Below are positions 8,858-19,507 of a stretch of 64,000 nt of DNA, piece after piece. The DNA is taken from positions 1,178,001-1,242,000 of the forward strand of contig NZ_JAASUI010000001.1 in the NCBI RefSeq assembly GCF_014224155.1. Direction: 5' to 3'. The notes below the pieces were generated by a model. That model was not told where the DNA came from. It saw nothing but the letters and a program-made list of their open reading frames with translations, and did not search any database. The first letter of the stretch is position 1; every line of letters begins with the position of its first letter. The translations under genes and the position numbers were made by a program. This DNA comes from Listeria cossartiae subsp. cossartiae (lineage in GTDB: Bacteria > Bacillota > Bacilli > Lactobacillales > Listeriaceae).

Positions 8858-9739
8858 TTAGTTAGATGTAGTTGTACTAGTTGATGAAGTGTCTGTATAA
8901 TCAGCAAAAGCATCTTTTAAATCGCTGTCTTTAATATCAATGTTAGCTGCTTTTAACTCTTTTTTCAGTGCAGCTGTCATATTTTCAGAAGTTAGTTGTG
9001 ATTCGATATAAGCAGCTTTTACGTTCGCTTTTTCTTTTTCATACGTGCCTTTTTCGGTTTTCTTCACTAATTGAATCAAGTGATAACCGTAAGTCGATTT
9101 GACAATTCCGCTAACATCGTCTGTATTTTTCAGCGCATAAGCGGCTTTTTCAAACGTTTCGTCCATTTCACCTGGACCAAATGGATCTAATAGACCGCCA
9201 TTGGTGCTAGTTGCAGTATCTGTAGAATACTCTTTTGCTAAATCGGCGAATTTTTCACCGTTTTTTAGTTTTGTTTGGATTTCTTTGGCTGTCGCTTCGT
9301 CATCTACTAAAATATGGCGTACCGTGATATCTGGTTCCCAAGTTTTATAGTAGGTTTTTAGTTTACTTTCACTGACATTCATATTGGCTTCTGTTGCTTT
9401 TTGGACTAGTAGATTATATTCTAAATTTTCTTTGAAAGAAGTTTTTGTTAAATTATTAGAAGATAGCGTTGATTCAAATGAGTCACCGTACTGTTCTTCG
9501 TATTTTTTATATTCTGCATCGACTTCTTTTTCAGTTACGGTGTATTTATCGGCTAAGATTTTTTTGAAAGTAAGTTGTTGCACGACCTCATTACCATATG
9601 TCGTTTTCATTGCTTCATAAAGTTCATCTTGCGTGACACTTCCTGCATCTGTTTTTACAACAGCACTACTGCCACATCCAGCAAGCAATAGCAATGTAGC
9701 TGCTATTACGGAAATCATCACTTTTTTTAATTTTGTCAA
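8858..9739 (-). CDS. prsA1: PrsA-like foldase lipoprotein (parvulin peptidyl-prolyl isomerase)
   Basis: Helps secreted proteins fold on the outer face of the membrane. The 293-residue protein has a signal peptide ending in the lipobox LLAGC, with C22 as the lipidated residue. An all-helical N-terminal chaperone region follows. The parvulin domain spans roughly residues 134-225 and contains V-R-H-I-L-V-D and Y-G-Y-H-L-I. The Ser/Thr-rich tail ends in TSN. It starts at TTG behind AAGGAGAGG. Listeria has two PrsA proteins. The position suggests this is PrsA1 rather than the virulence-linked PrsA2, by genome context. Confidence 0.93.
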   Translation of the reverse strand: MTKLKKVMISVIAATLLLLAGCGSSAVVKTDAGSVTQDELYEAMKTTYGNEVVQQLTFKKILADKYTVTEKEVDAEYKKYEEQYGDSFESTLSSNNLTKTSFKENLEYNLLVQKATEANMNVSESKLKTYYKTWEPDITVRHILVDDEATAKEIQTKLKNGEKFADLAKEYSTDTATSTNGGLLDPFGPGEMDETFEKAAYALKNTDDVSGIVKSTYGYHLIQLVKKTEKGTYEKEKANVKAAYIESQLTSENMTAALKKELKAANIDIKDSDLKDAFADYTDTSSTSTTTSN

Positions 9740-9844
9740 ACTGTTCCTCTCCTTCTTCTTTCGGCTACTTCTTACTTTAACGATAAAAAGTGTCCAGAAT
9801 AAGAAACAAATATGAAATAACTATGAACATTATGTCTAAAATAA

Positions 9845-9871
9845 AAAAAGGCCCGGATATCGGACCTTTTT
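9845..9871 (-). terminator. Terminator of the zur operon
   Basis: Stem AAAGGTCCG/CGGGCCTTT on the minus strand, with a loop of about 4 bases, is followed by TTTTTTT. It comes immediately after the zurR stop at 9876 and before prsA. Confidence 0.88.
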
Positions 9872-9875
9872 GCTA

Positions 9876-11134
<1,259 letters not shown>

Positions 11135-11160
<26 letters not shown>

Positions 11161-11908
11161 GGCAAGCATCCTCCCTTCTGCGTTGTTCGGCTAATATTTC
11201 AAGTTCACGGTCGGCCAAATAATGTTGATATTCATGCGCAGAACCATCGAAAATAATGCGTTTATTAATGCTAATAACATGATTAACATACGTATTTACG
11301 GCCATTAAATCATGTGTTACGAGTAAAAGCGTCATTTCTTCTGTCCGATTTAATTCGGCTAAAAGCTCATAAAAAGCTTTGACATTTTCAACATCGACCC
11401 CAACAGTCGGCTCATCCAAAATTAGCAGCTCTGGTCTACTTACTAACGCACGAGCGATAAAAACACGTTGCTGCTGTCCACCAGAAAGCTCCCCGATGTT
11501 GCGATGTAGATAATCTGTCATTTCTACTCGCTTTAAAGCGTAGTCAATGTCTTCTTTATCTTTATTATTTAAGGTTTTAAATAAGCCTTTTTTCTTGGTT
11601 AATCCACTTGCAACCACTTCTTTTACTGTGGCTGGAAAAGCGGAATTGAAGGCATTAGATTTTTGCGAAACAAAGCCGATTTTGACCCAATCTTTGAAGT
11701 CTGCTTGTTTCTCTCCAAATAACGAGATGCTTCCTTGTTGTTTTTTGAGCACGCCAAGAATTAATTTTAGCATGGTTGATTTACCTGAACCATTAGGACC
11801 AATTAAACCAGTAAAACTGCCTTTAGTTACTTGAAAATGAATGTTTTCTAAGGCATGTTCTTTATCATAATGATAGCTTACATTATTTACTTCTATGATT
11901 TTGTTCAT
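11135..11908 (-). CDS. zurA: Zinc ABC transporter ATP-binding protein
   Basis: Drives zinc import with the ZurM permease. The 257-residue ATPase has Walker A GPNGSGKST (residues 37-45), the ABC signature LSGGQQQR near residue 140 and Walker B LLILDEPT near residue 160, followed by the H-loop THD. The C-terminal tail has an unusual C-R-D-C-D motif. ATG is preceded by AAAGGAG. It is first in the zurA-zurM-zurR operon, under a sigma-A promoter that abuts a Zur box. Confidence 0.95.
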
Positions 11909-11949
11909 TCATGTTTCTCCTTTGACAGCATTTGCTAGCCGCTTTTACT

Positions 11950-11978
11950 AGTATATAAAATAATACTTAAAATGTAAA
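11950..11978 (-). promoter_or_regulatory. Promoter of the zurAMR operon
   Basis: On the minus strand TTTACA (11978-11973), a 17-base spacer and TATACT (11955-11950) give a good sigma-A promoter. The -35 box overlaps the edge of the Zur operator. Confidence 0.8.
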
Positions 11979-11996
11979 TCGTAATTACTTCGAATT
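11976..11996. promoter_or_regulatory. Zur box (zinc-responsive operator)
   Basis: TCGTAATTACTTCGA (11979-11993) matches the Firmicute Zur core TCGTAATnATTACGA at all but two defined positions. The flanks AAA and ATT extend the dyad. It overlaps the -35 box of zurA, the position expected for repression by zinc-bound ZurR. Confidence 0.85.
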
Positions 11997-12013
11997 AAAA
12001 ATTTGGACAAAAA

Positions 12014-12046
12014 AACCTGGAAAAGATGGCTGTCATTTTCCAGGTT
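12014..12046 (-). terminator. ppaC terminator
   Basis: A perfect 11-bp stem (12014-12024 with 12036-12046) is followed on the minus strand by TTTTTTT, 7 bases after the ppaC stop. Confidence 0.92.
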
Positions 12047-12053
12047 AACGTTA

Positions 12054-12980
12054 TTATTTAGCAAATGTATCTGTTAAAATTGGAACTACTTGTTTTTTAC
12101 GTGATACAACACCTTTTAGTGGTGCTTGATTTTCGATGAATTTGACACCATAAGCTTCTTCGACAACGTCTGTTTTTGAACCGATAGCAATGCCAACAGA
12201 GTCATTAGTAAGAATGTTTGTGATGACGAACAAGTATAAATCAAGTCCTTTTTCTACAATGGTATTAGTAATAAGTGCTTCAACTTCCGCTCGACGGCTA
12301 AGTACATCGTTCACATCAACAACATTAATTTGAGCGATTTCTACTTTGTTATCGTTCATGTTGAACTCTTTCGCATCAAGTAATAGTTCAGCTACAGATT
12401 TTTTACTGACATCTGCTCCAGCTTTTAACATTTCCATACCGTATGTTTGAATATCAACTTCTGCGATAAGCGCTAATTTTTCAGCGGCAACTTTATCTTC
12501 TTCTGTGCATGTTGGTGATTGGAAAAGAAGTGTGTCAGAAATGATAGCAGAAAGCATAAGTCCTGCAACAGTTTTACTTACTTCTACTTCATTTTCACGG
12601 AACATTTTTAGAAGGATTGTTGTTGTACATCCAACGGGTTCAGCGCGGTAATAAAGTGGGTCAGATGTTTCGAAGTTAGCGATACGATGATGGTCAACAA
12701 CGGCTGTGACTGTTACATCGTCAATATCATCGACACTTTGTTGACGTTCGTTATGGTCAACAAGAGCTACTTCAGAAACTTCATTCGCAACTGTTTGAAC
12801 TAGACGTGGAGCTGTTACTTGGAAATAATCAAGAACAAAAGCTGTTTCACTATTAAGCTCGCCTAAACGAACCGCTTCAATATCTGCTCCTTGTGCTTTT
12901 TTTAATTCTGCGTAACTAATGGCAGAACAAATCGTATCTGTATCTGGATTTTTATGACCGAATACAAGTGTTTTTGTCAT
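12054..12980 (-). CDS. ppaC: Manganese-dependent inorganic pyrophosphatase (family II)
   Basis: Hydrolyses pyrophosphate, pulling biosynthetic reactions forward. The 308-residue DHH-family protein shows GHKNPDTD (residues 8-15; metal-binding H and D residues) and the VDHHRI motif near residue 97. The C-terminal DHHA2 domain includes S-R-R-K-Q. The length is normal. ATG lies behind AAAAGGAG. It begins 15 bases after the nfo stop, so it is probably the last gene of a cshB-nfo-ppaC unit. Confidence 0.96.
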   Translation of the reverse strand: MTKTLVFGHKNPDTDTICSAISYAELKKAQGADIEAVRLGELNSETAFVLDYFQVTAPRLVQTVANEVSEVALVDHNERQQSVDDIDDVTVTAVVDHHRIANFETSDPLYYRAEPVGCTTTILLKMFRENEVEVSKTVAGLMLSAIISDTLLFQSPTCTEEDKVAAEKLALIAEVDIQTYGMEMLKAGADVSKKSVAELLLDAKEFNMNDNKVEIAQINVVDVNDVLSRRAEVEALITNTIVEKGLDLYLFVITNILTNDSVGIAIGSKTDVVEEAYGVKFIENQAPLKGVVSRKKQVVPILTDTFAK

Positions 12981-12995
12981 TATTTTCGTCTCCTT

Positions 12996-13889
12996 TTAGC
13001 TGTTTTGAATTTTATTTAATAAATCTGGGTCGAATTCACCATTTCTTAGCATGGCGATTTCCCATTTGTATGGTGCTTTTTTTGATGCTTTATCTTCGCC
13101 GACATAAGGCGTTTCAAGGATTTTCGGCACATCTGCTAGTTGCGGATGATGCACAATATAATGAAGGGCATCAAAGCCGATATGGCCAAAACCGATATTT
13201 GCATGTCGGTCTTTGTGTGCGCCTCGTTCATTCTTGCTATCATTGATATGTAATACTTTCAAGCGATCAATGCCGACAATTTTATCGAATTGATTTAGTA
13301 CGCCGTCAAAGTCATTCACAATATCGTAACCTGCATCATGCGTGTGGCATGTATCAAACGTAACGGATAATAATTCGTTGTGCGTTACACCATCGATAAT
13401 TTGTGCTAACTCTTCAAAAGTGCGGCCACATTCGGAACCTTTTCCAGCCATTGTTTCTAAAGCGATTTGTACATCTTGGTCATGTAGTAATGCTTCATTT
13501 AGGCCTCGAATAATTTGTTTGATTCCTTTGTCTGTCCCTTCACCAACATGAGCGCCGGGATGTAGAACGATTTGTTTGGCACCAAGCGCACGCGTACGTT
13601 CAATTTCAGATTGTAAGAAATTAACCCCTAGTTCAAAAGTTTCTGGCTTAACTGAGTTGCCGATATTGATGATGTAAGGCGCATGAACAACGATGTCAGC
13701 CATATCATGGGCTTTCATATGTTCTAGGCCGGCTTCAATATTTAGCTCTTCAATCGGCTTTCTGCGCGTGTTTTGCGGAGCGCCAGTATAAATCATAAAC
13801 GTATTAGAGTCGTAAGAAGCTGCTTCTTCACTTGCGCCAAGAAGCATTTTCTTTCCGCTCATTGATACATGAGAACCTAGTCTTAGCAT
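12996..13889 (-). CDS. nfo: Endonuclease IV (AP endonuclease)
   Basis: Cuts DNA 5' of abasic sites in base excision repair, with a three-zinc centre in a TIM barrel. Family motifs are the N-terminal L-G-S-H-V-S-M, HPGAHVG near residue 110, [11 protein letters not shown] near residue 180 and H-I-N-D-S-K near residue 215. These carry most of the metal ligands. The 297-residue length is typical. ATG at 13889 is 14 bases after the cshB stop. Confidence 0.97.
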   Translation of the reverse strand: MLRLGSHVSMSGKKMLLGASEEAASYDSNTFMIYTGAPQNTRRKPIEELNIEAGLEHMKAHDMADIVVHAPYIINIGNSVKPETFELGVNFLQSEIERTRALGAKQIVLHPGAHVGEGTDKGIKQIIRGLNEALLHDQDVQIALETMAGKGSECGRTFEELAQIIDGVTHNELLSVTFDTCHTHDAGYDIVNDFDGVLNQFDKIVGIDRLKVLHINDSKNERGAHKDRHANIGFGHIGFDALHYIVHHPQLADVPKILETPYVGEDKASKKAPYKWEIAMLRNGEFDPDLLNKIQNS

Positions 13890-13903
13890 AATTCATTCCT
13901 CAC

Positions 13904-15211
13904 TTATCGTTTTTTCCGTCTTTCGCGACGTTTAATTTCGTTCATTTTGTAGTTAATTTTCTTTTTATAGTTTGGTTTACCTTTTTGTTTGGCTTTTTTA
14001 CGCATACCAATTTCACGTGGATCGGCTGTTTCGCGTTTTGCTTCACGTTTTGCACGACGGTTGCGGTCTTCTAGTGTAACGAACTCTTTATTTTTCCAGT
14101 CAACATGTTTAAACTCAATCCCCATTTTTTCGAGTTGGTTTAGACGATCTTCATCCGCTGGTTCAAATAAAGTAAGTGCGATACCAGAATGTCCGGCGCG
14201 ACCAGTACGACCTGTGCGGTGAATGTAGAAATCTAAGTCATCTGGTAATTCATAGTTTACGACATGACTAATTCCTTGGATATCAATACCGCGGGCAGCT
14301 AAATCTGTCGCAACGACATATTGATAATCTAAGTTTTCGATTTGTTTCATTGTCCGTTTACGTTCACGTGGGTTGACGTCACCATGAATTTTGGCTACTT
14401 TAAGTCCACGTTCGATTAATCCATTTGCTACTTCATCAGCTGTTGTTTTCGTATTAGTAAAAACAATCGCCAAATAAGGTTGCGAACCAACTAAAACATT
14501 TTTAAGTAAATCAAGTTTATTACGGCTACGAGTGGCCATAATGCGATGTTCCACCGTTTTTGAGGCAGCAACTTTTGGCTGAATATGCTCATAACGTGGA
14601 TTTTCCATATATTTGCTTAAAAATGGTTTTAATTTTTGCGGAATTGTTGCGGAAAAAACAAGCATTTGTAAATTAGCTGGCATTTTTCCAGCGATATGGT
14701 CGACATCATTTAAGAATCCCATATCAAGTGTCATGTCTGCTTCGTCAATAACGAGTGTTTTCGCTGTATGAACAAATAGAGCTTGTTCGCGGATTAAGTC
14801 ATTGATACGACCAGGCGTTCCGACAATAATTTGTGGTTGTTTTTTTAGTTTATCAATCGCACGTTGTTTGTCTGTACCACCGATAACTAGTTGTACAGCG
14901 ATTTCTTTTTCGCTGTATTTCGTTACTTTGCGAATTTCATTATAAATTTGAGTAGCAAGCTCACGACTTGGTGCCGTAATAACTGCTTGTACTGCATCTT
15001 TTTCAGGATTCACATTGTTAATAATTGGCAAAATAAAAGTATGGGTTTTCCCTGTACCTGTTTGAGATTGGCCGATGATACTTTCCCCTTTTAAAATGCC
15101 TGGGATTAGCTTCTGTTGTACTTCTGTTGGCTCATAGAATCCTAATTTATCTATTGCAAGTCCAATAAAAGGTTGAAAGCCGAATTGGTCAAACCTTGAT
15201 TTCTTCGTCAT
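13904..15211 (-). CDS. cshB: DEAD-box ATP-dependent RNA helicase CshB
   Basis: Unwinds RNA during cold growth and ribosome assembly. Motifs are the Q motif, Walker A SQTGTGKT near residue 46, DEAD, SAT and the helicase C-terminal HRTGRTGR. The strongly basic tail is rich in K and R and suits RNA binding. The start is set at 15211 (M-T-K-K-S-R-F), behind GGAGTGG. The upstream in-frame ATG at 15247 overlaps the -10 box TATAAT and would lie outside the transcript. The product has 435 residues. Confidence 0.95.
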   Translation of the reverse strand: MTKKSRFDQFGFQPFIGLAIDKLGFYEPTEVQQKLIPGILKGESIIGQSQTGTGKTHTFILPIINNVNPEKDAVQAVITAPSRELATQIYNEIRKVTKYSEKEIAVQLVIGGTDKQRAIDKLKKQPQIIVGTPGRINDLIREQALFVHTAKTLVIDEADMTLDMGFLNDVDHIAGKMPANLQMLVFSATIPQKLKPFLSKYMENPRYEHIQPKVAASKTVEHRIMATRSRNKLDLLKNVLVGSQPYLAIVFTNTKTTADEVANGLIERGLKVAKIHGDVNPRERKRTMKQIENLDYQYVVATDLAARGIDIQGISHVVNYELPDDLDFYIHRTGRTGRAGHSGIALTLFEPADEDRLNQLEKMGIEFKHVDWKNKEFVTLEDRNRRAKREAKRETADPREIGMRKKAKQKGKPNYKKKINYKMNEIKRRERRKKR

Positions 15212-15245
15212 AAAATATTTCCACTCCGTTCTATACCTAGTAGCC

Positions 15246-15251
15246 ATTATA
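15246..15251 (-). promoter_or_regulatory. Extended -10 promoter of cshB
   Basis: TGC-TATAAT on the minus strand, 35 bases before the chosen cshB start. The -35 region is weak. It lies back-to-back with the ispH promoter at 15290-15318. Confidence 0.65.
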
Positions 15252-15289
15252 GCACATAATTGGACATTCGTGCGCGTGTTAAGACAACT

Positions 15290-15318
15290 TTGTCAAAACA
15301 AGCTAAGTCTATTATACT
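15290..15318 (+). promoter_or_regulatory. ispH promoter
   Basis: TTGTCA (15290-15295), a 17-base spacer and TATACT (15313-15318), upstream of the ispH ribosome binding site. Confidence 0.8.
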
Positions 15319-15356
15319 AAATAAAGAATCTAATACAGAAATGAGGATGTTTTCGA

Positions 15357-16352
15357 ATGGAAATTATCAAAATATCTCCTCGTGGTTATTGTTACGGAGT
15401 CATTGATGCGATGGTGATTGCTAAAAACGCTTCGCTGGATCCGAATTTACCTCGACCTATTCATATTTTAGGCATGATTGTTCATAATAAACATGTCACC
15501 GATGCCTTTGAATCGATTGGTATTTATACAGTGGATGGCGCGAACCGCGAAGCAATTTTGGATAAAATAACGACTGGGACGATTATCTTTACAGCACACG
15601 GCGTCTCTCCTGCTGTTAAAAAGAAGGCAATGGCAAAAGGGTTAACAACCATTGATGCTACCTGTCCAGATGTGCTTCATACGTATGATTTGATTTTAGA
15701 AAAACAAGCAGCTGGCTATCAAATCATCTACATTGGTAAAAAAGGACACCCGGAACCAGAAGGCGCATATGGCACTGCACCAGAGGTTGTTCATTTAGTC
15801 GAAACAAAAGCGGATATTGACGCCCTTTCATTAGCTTCCGATAAAATTTTTGTTACCAATCAAACGACGATGAGCAAATGGGATGTGGCAGAATTAATGG
15901 ATTATATACAAGCCAAATACCCGACGTCGATTCCTCATCAAGAAATTTGCATGGCGACTCAAGTGCGTCAAGAAGCTGTCGCCGAGCAAGCCAAAGATGC
16001 GGATGTCACAATTGTCGTTGGCGATCCTAGGAGCAATAACACGGCTCGCCTGGCGCAAGTTTCGATGGTGAAAGCAGGAACTCCCGCTTACCGGATTGCT
16101 GATATTTCAGAATTAGACATTCAGTGGATTAAAGATGCGAAAAAAGTGGCGGTAACGGCTGGTGCAAGTATCCCAACACCACTTGTACGAGAAGTGCTTG
16201 TTTTTTTAGAGCAGTTTGATGCGGCAGATGAATCTACTTGGGAACGAACACATCGCCCTGATTTTGCTAGTATCATTCCAAAAATGAAAAATAAAAATAT
16301 GGCAGAAAAAAGACGCCAACGTTTAGCCCATCTAAAAAATGGTGACAATTAA
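15357..16352 (+). CDS. ispH: 4-hydroxy-3-methylbut-2-enyl diphosphate reductase (IspH/LytB)
   Basis: Reduces HMB-PP to isopentenyl and dimethylallyl diphosphate, the last step of the methylerythritol phosphate pathway. The three 4Fe-4S cysteines are in G-Y-C-Y-G-V (C12), D-A-T-C-P-D and the E-I-C-M-A-T segment near residue 198. The substrate-binding TAHGVSP motif is near residue 82. The 331 residues carry a short basic tail beyond the usual end. It is a single plus-strand gene inserted among minus-strand genes, with its own promoter and terminator. Confidence 0.97.
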   Translation: MEIIKISPRGYCYGVIDAMVIAKNASLDPNLPRPIHILGMIVHNKHVTDAFESIGIYTVDGANREAILDKITTGTIIFTAHGVSPAVKKKAMAKGLTTIDATCPDVLHTYDLILEKQAAGYQIIYIGKKGHPEPEGAYGTAPEVVHLVETKADIDALSLASDKIFVTNQTTMSKWDVAELMDYIQAKYPTSIPHQEICMATQVRQEAVAEQAKDADVTIVVGDPRSNNTARLAQVSMVKAGTPAYRIADISELDIQWIKDAKKVAVTAGASIPTPLVREVLVFLEQFDAADESTWERTHRPDFASIIPKMKNKNMAEKRRQRLAHLKNGDN

Positions 16353-16397
16353 AAAAGCCGACTAATTCCCTTTAATCAAGGAGTTAGTCGGCTTTTT
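16352..16397. terminator. Bidirectional terminator between ispH and the Nif3-family gene
   Basis: A perfect 14-bp stem (16352-16365 with 16384-16397) is flanked by T runs on both strands and lies between two convergent stops. Confidence 0.93.
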
Positions 16398-16398
16398 C

Positions 16399-17520
16399 TT
16401 AACAAAATTGGAATGGATCTGTATTTACTTCAGAAACAATAAATTCTGCTTCATAATCCAAAATTTTCGCTTGTTCTTCCATTTTGGTTTTCAGATAGCC
16501 TTTCATTACTTTTTCGATATTATGGCCAGCATCAATCGTTGGAAGGTTAATCGCTAATAAATCATGCCCTGTGTGGTAATAGACATCTCCGGTAATAAAA
16601 ACATCTGCACCAGTAGCTTTTGCTTGATGGATAAATTTATTTCCATCACCACCAATAATCGCTACTTTTTTGACTGTTGTTTTTAAATCACCAATAAAAC
16701 GAACATTTTCAATCGCGAAAGCAGTTTTTAATTTATCAATAAATGAAACCATACCGAGTTTTTTCGGTAAAGTACCGACACGACCTAAGCCTTCTTTATA
16801 CGTTTGTGTTTCTAGCGTGTAAACATCAATAGCTGGTTCCTCATAAGGATGCGCAATCTTCACGGCTTTTGTAATCGTTTCTGTTAAATACTGCGGGAAA
16901 ATCGCCTCTATTTTCACTTCGGGAATGGAAGTCAGCTGTTCTTTCTCACCAATCGTTGGGTTGGCATCTACTCCTGGTTTAAAGGAACCGATACCCGTTG
17001 TGTGAAAAGTACATTCTGAATAAGCAGTGCCGATTTGGCCAGCCCCGTTGTTGACAAGTGCTAAACGAACACTTTCTAGTTCATTTTCCGGTACATAAAC
17101 AGCGATTTTGCAGTAAGGTTCTGTATAAGTTTCTTCAATCATCGTTGTATCTTGTAATTGGAGCAAGTCTGCCAGAATGTCGTTTACACCGCCCTGAGCG
17201 ATGTCGAGATTCGTGTGTGCGGCAAAAACAGTGATATCATGTTTGATTAATTTTTTAATCATTTTCCCTTGTTTTGTTGTTGTATCAATGTGTTGGGTTG
17301 GACGATATAAGAATGGATGATGGGCGATAATTAAATCGACCTTTTTTTCGATGGCTTCATCCACCACTTCTTCTAACACATCTAAGGTAAACATAATTTT
17401 TCTTACTTTTTTGGATAAATCACCTACTTGTAAACCAATGGGATCGCCTTGCATTGCGAGCTTTTTAGGTGCGATTTTTTCCATTATCGCTGTGTATTCG
17501 TAGCCATTTGCGACTTTCAT
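16399..17520 (-). CDS. yqfO: Nif3-like dinuclear metal-centre protein (YqfO)
   Basis: A 373-residue NIF3-family protein, broadly conserved but with unsettled biochemical function (GTP cyclohydrolase I type 2 is an old annotation). Metal ligands are in I-I-A-H-H-P-F near residue 65, A-A-H-T-N-L-D near residue 100 and the C-terminal D-A-G-H-N-I-E. The middle third (about 130-240) is the PII/CutA-like insertion of the long Firmicute form. ATG overlaps the trmK stop by 4 bases (ATGA). Confidence 0.9.
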   Translation of the reverse strand: MKVANGYEYTAIMEKIAPKKLAMQGDPIGLQVGDLSKKVRKIMFTLDVLEEVVDEAIEKKVDLIIAHHPFLYRPTQHIDTTTKQGKMIKKLIKHDITVFAAHTNLDIAQGGVNDILADLLQLQDTTMIEETYTEPYCKIAVYVPENELESVRLALVNNGAGQIGTAYSECTFHTTGIGSFKPGVDANPTIGEKEQLTSIPEVKIEAIFPQYLTETITKAVKIAHPYEEPAIDVYTLETQTYKEGLGRVGTLPKKLGMVSFIDKLKTAFAIENVRFIGDLKTTVKKVAIIGGDGNKFIHQAKATGADVFITGDVYYHTGHDLLAINLPTIDAGHNIEKVMKGYLKTKMEEQAKILDYEAEFIVSEVNTDPFQFC

Positions 17521-18221
17521 TTTAGCACATCCTCTACTAATGCGATTTTATGTTCTAATTCACGAATTTTCGCTTGGTTTTCCGTTGAAATCGGTTGATT
17601 ATTAGAAATGGTTTGAATGATATTTTGCCAAGTGTTGGCTTCGTGTCGCCATTTGCTTTTGAAAATAGCGCTTTGTTCTTGTAGTAAACAAGGCCCGAAA
17701 AATATTTCTTGCTTCGTCCAAGCAACAGGTTTTTCAGAGGGCGTTAACACCATAATTTCATAAATCTTATTATCTTCCCGTAAAATTGCTTCTGAAGTAA
17801 TAAGCCAGTTATTTTGTTCAGACCACTCTCTTAACTGCCATGCTGCAATATTAGGTTGCAAAATCAGTTTAGTTACGCCAGCTAATTTTGCAGCGCCTTC
17901 TTCTAAAATCGTGCGGATTAATGTGCCACCCATGCCAGCAATCACAATCGTATCAATCGCATCTTCTTTTTCGATAACGGCTAAACCATTCCCTTTTCTA
18001 ACATCAATTTGTTCTGTTAAGCCAGAAGAACGGACTTGTTTTTGGGCAGATTGAAAAGGTCCATCAACGACTTCGCCAGCAATAGCAAAAGAAGCTGTTT
18101 GGTTTTTGATTGCAAAACATGGTAAATAAGCATGGTCGCTTCCGATGTCTGCGATTCGTTCATTTTTTGTTATGTAAGAAGCCACTTTTTCGAGTCGCTT
18201 CGATAGTTGCTCTTCGTTCAT
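17517..18221 (-). CDS. trmK: tRNA (adenine(22)-N1)-methyltransferase TrmK
   Basis: Methylates A22 of tRNA with S-adenosylmethionine. The SAM-binding motif IADIGSDHAYLP is near residue 26 and the catalytic-fold I-A-G-M-G-G-T follows near residue 90. The 234 residues match B. subtilis YqfN. The start is set at 18221 (M-N-E-E-Q-L-S-K-R-L). In-frame ATGs at 18245 and 18239 lie only a few bases past the T run of the rpoD terminator and have no ribosome binding site. It overlaps yqfO by 4 bases. Expression likely depends on readthrough of the rpoD terminator. Confidence 0.93.
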   Translation of the reverse strand: MNEEQLSKRLEKVASYITKNERIADIGSDHAYLPCFAIKNQTASFAIAGEVVDGPFQSAQKQVRSSGLTEQIDVRKGNGLAVIEKEDAIDTIVIAGMGGTLIRTILEEGAAKLAGVTKLILQPNIAAWQLREWSEQNNWLITSEAILREDNKIYEIMVLTPSEKPVAWTKQEIFFGPCLLQEQSAIFKSKWRHEANTWQNIIQTISNNQPISTENQAKIRELEHKIALVEDVLK

Positions 18222-18246
18222 TTGGTTCCCTACTTTCATTTTCATT

Positions 18247-18278
18247 AAAAAGGCAGGAGAACGATTTGTCCTCCTGCC
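18247..18278 (-). terminator. rpoD terminator
   Basis: An 8-bp GC-rich stem (18252-18259 with 18271-18278) is followed on the minus strand by TTTTT, between rpoD and trmK. Confidence 0.9.
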
Positions 18279-18288
18279 CGGTTGTACA

Positions 18289-19413
18289 TTATTCCAGGAA
18301 GTCTTTCAATTGTTTGCTGCGGCTTGGATGACGTAATTTACGTAATGCTTTGGCTTCAATTTGACGAATCCGTTCACGAGTTACACCAAATACACGACCA
18401 ACTTCTTCTAAAGTGCGCGTACGACCATCATCAAGACCGAAACGTAAGCGAAGTACGTTTTCTTCACGGTCTGTTAACGTATCAAGCACGTCTTCTAGTT
18501 GTTCTTTTAGTAATTCGTAAGCAGCGTGGTCAGATGGTGAAGTTGCATCTTGGTCTTCGATAAAATCGCCAAGGTGAGAATCATCTTCTTCGCCGATTGG
18601 TGTTTCAAGGGAAACAGGCTCTTGTGCGATTTTTAGGATTTCCCGAACTTTTTCTGTCGGTAAGTCCATTTCTTCGCCAATTTCTTCTGGTGAAGGATCG
18701 CGGCCTAAATCTTGTAATAAGGAACGTTGTACACGGATTAGTTTGTTGATTGTTTCCACCATATGCACAGGAATACGGATAGTTCTTGCTTGGTCCGCAA
18801 TCGCACGGGTTATTGCTTGACGAATCCACCATGTTGCATAGGTACTGAATTTAAATCCTTTATTGAAGTCGAATTTCTCAACGGCTTTCATTAGTCCCAT
18901 GTTACCTTCTTGAATTAAATCAAGGAATAACATCCCACGACCAACATAACGTTTTGCAATACTTACAACAAGACGTAGGTTGGCTTCTGCAAGACGTCCC
19001 TTAGCTTCGATGTCGCCAGCTTCGATACGTTTTGCTAAAGCAATTTCTTCATCTGCTGTTAGTAAGTCAACTCGACCAATTTCTTTTAGATACATGCGAA
19101 CAGGGTCATTAATTTTTACGCCTGGTGGTACACTCATATCTGTTAAATCAAAGGATTCGGTTTCTTCTTTTACAAGTTCTGTTTCATCTGGATCTTCATC
19201 ATCTGCATCGTCAGAAACTTCAATTCCTGCTTCACCAACATGTTCTAAATACTCATCCATTTGATCGGAATCTAAAGTGAATGGAGCTAATCTGGCAGCG
19301 ATTTTTGCATAAGTTAAAATCCCCTTTTTCTTACCTTCTTCTATCAGGGCTTCTTTTACTTGCTCAACGCTTAGTTCAGCAACTGGTTTTGTGTTTTTTG
19401 TTTTATCACTCAT
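18289..19413 (-). CDS. rpoD: Housekeeping sigma factor SigA (RpoD)
   Basis: Primary sigma subunit of RNA polymerase. The 374-residue protein has region 1.1, then [11 protein letters not shown] (region 1.2), the region 2 block with [11 protein letters not shown] and A-T-W-W-I-R-Q-A, region 3, and the region 4 helix-turn-helix [18 protein letters not shown]. The ATG at 19413 (M-S-D-K-T) is chosen over an in-frame TTG at 19437 that overlaps the AAGGAGG ribosome binding site. The spacing to the ATG is long, at 13 bases. It follows dnaG, as in the conserved yaiI-dnaG-rpoD operon. Confidence 0.98.
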   Translation of the reverse strand: MSDKTKNTKPVAELSVEQVKEALIEEGKKKGILTYAKIAARLAPFTLDSDQMDEYLEHVGEAGIEVSDDADDEDPDETELVKEETESFDLTDMSVPPGVKINDPVRMYLKEIGRVDLLTADEEIALAKRIEAGDIEAKGRLAEANLRLVVSIAKRYVGRGMLFLDLIQEGNMGLMKAVEKFDFNKGFKFSTYATWWIRQAITRAIADQARTIRIPVHMVETINKLIRVQRSLLQDLGRDPSPEEIGEEMDLPTEKVREILKIAQEPVSLETPIGEEDDSHLGDFIEDQDATSPSDHAAYELLKEQLEDVLDTLTDREENVLRLRFGLDDGRTRTLEEVGRVFGVTRERIRQIEAKALRKLRHPSRSKQLKDFLE

Positions 19414-19507
19414 AACTGCCTGTATTCCTCCTTCCAAAATGCCGCTAACCTTATTAAAAGGCTTCTCTTAGGTAATAATACCATCATTTAGCGGTTTTAA
19501 AACGTTA

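Noticed and set aside
15281..15300. TTGACA on the minus strand as a -35 box for cshB
   Set aside because: It is too far (over 35 bases) from the TATAAT at 15251-15246 and belongs to the complementary side of the ispH -35 region.
16399..17520. GTP cyclohydrolase I type 2 activity for the Nif3-family protein
   Set aside because: This is an old transferred annotation. The visible motifs support only a dinuclear metal centre of unknown function.
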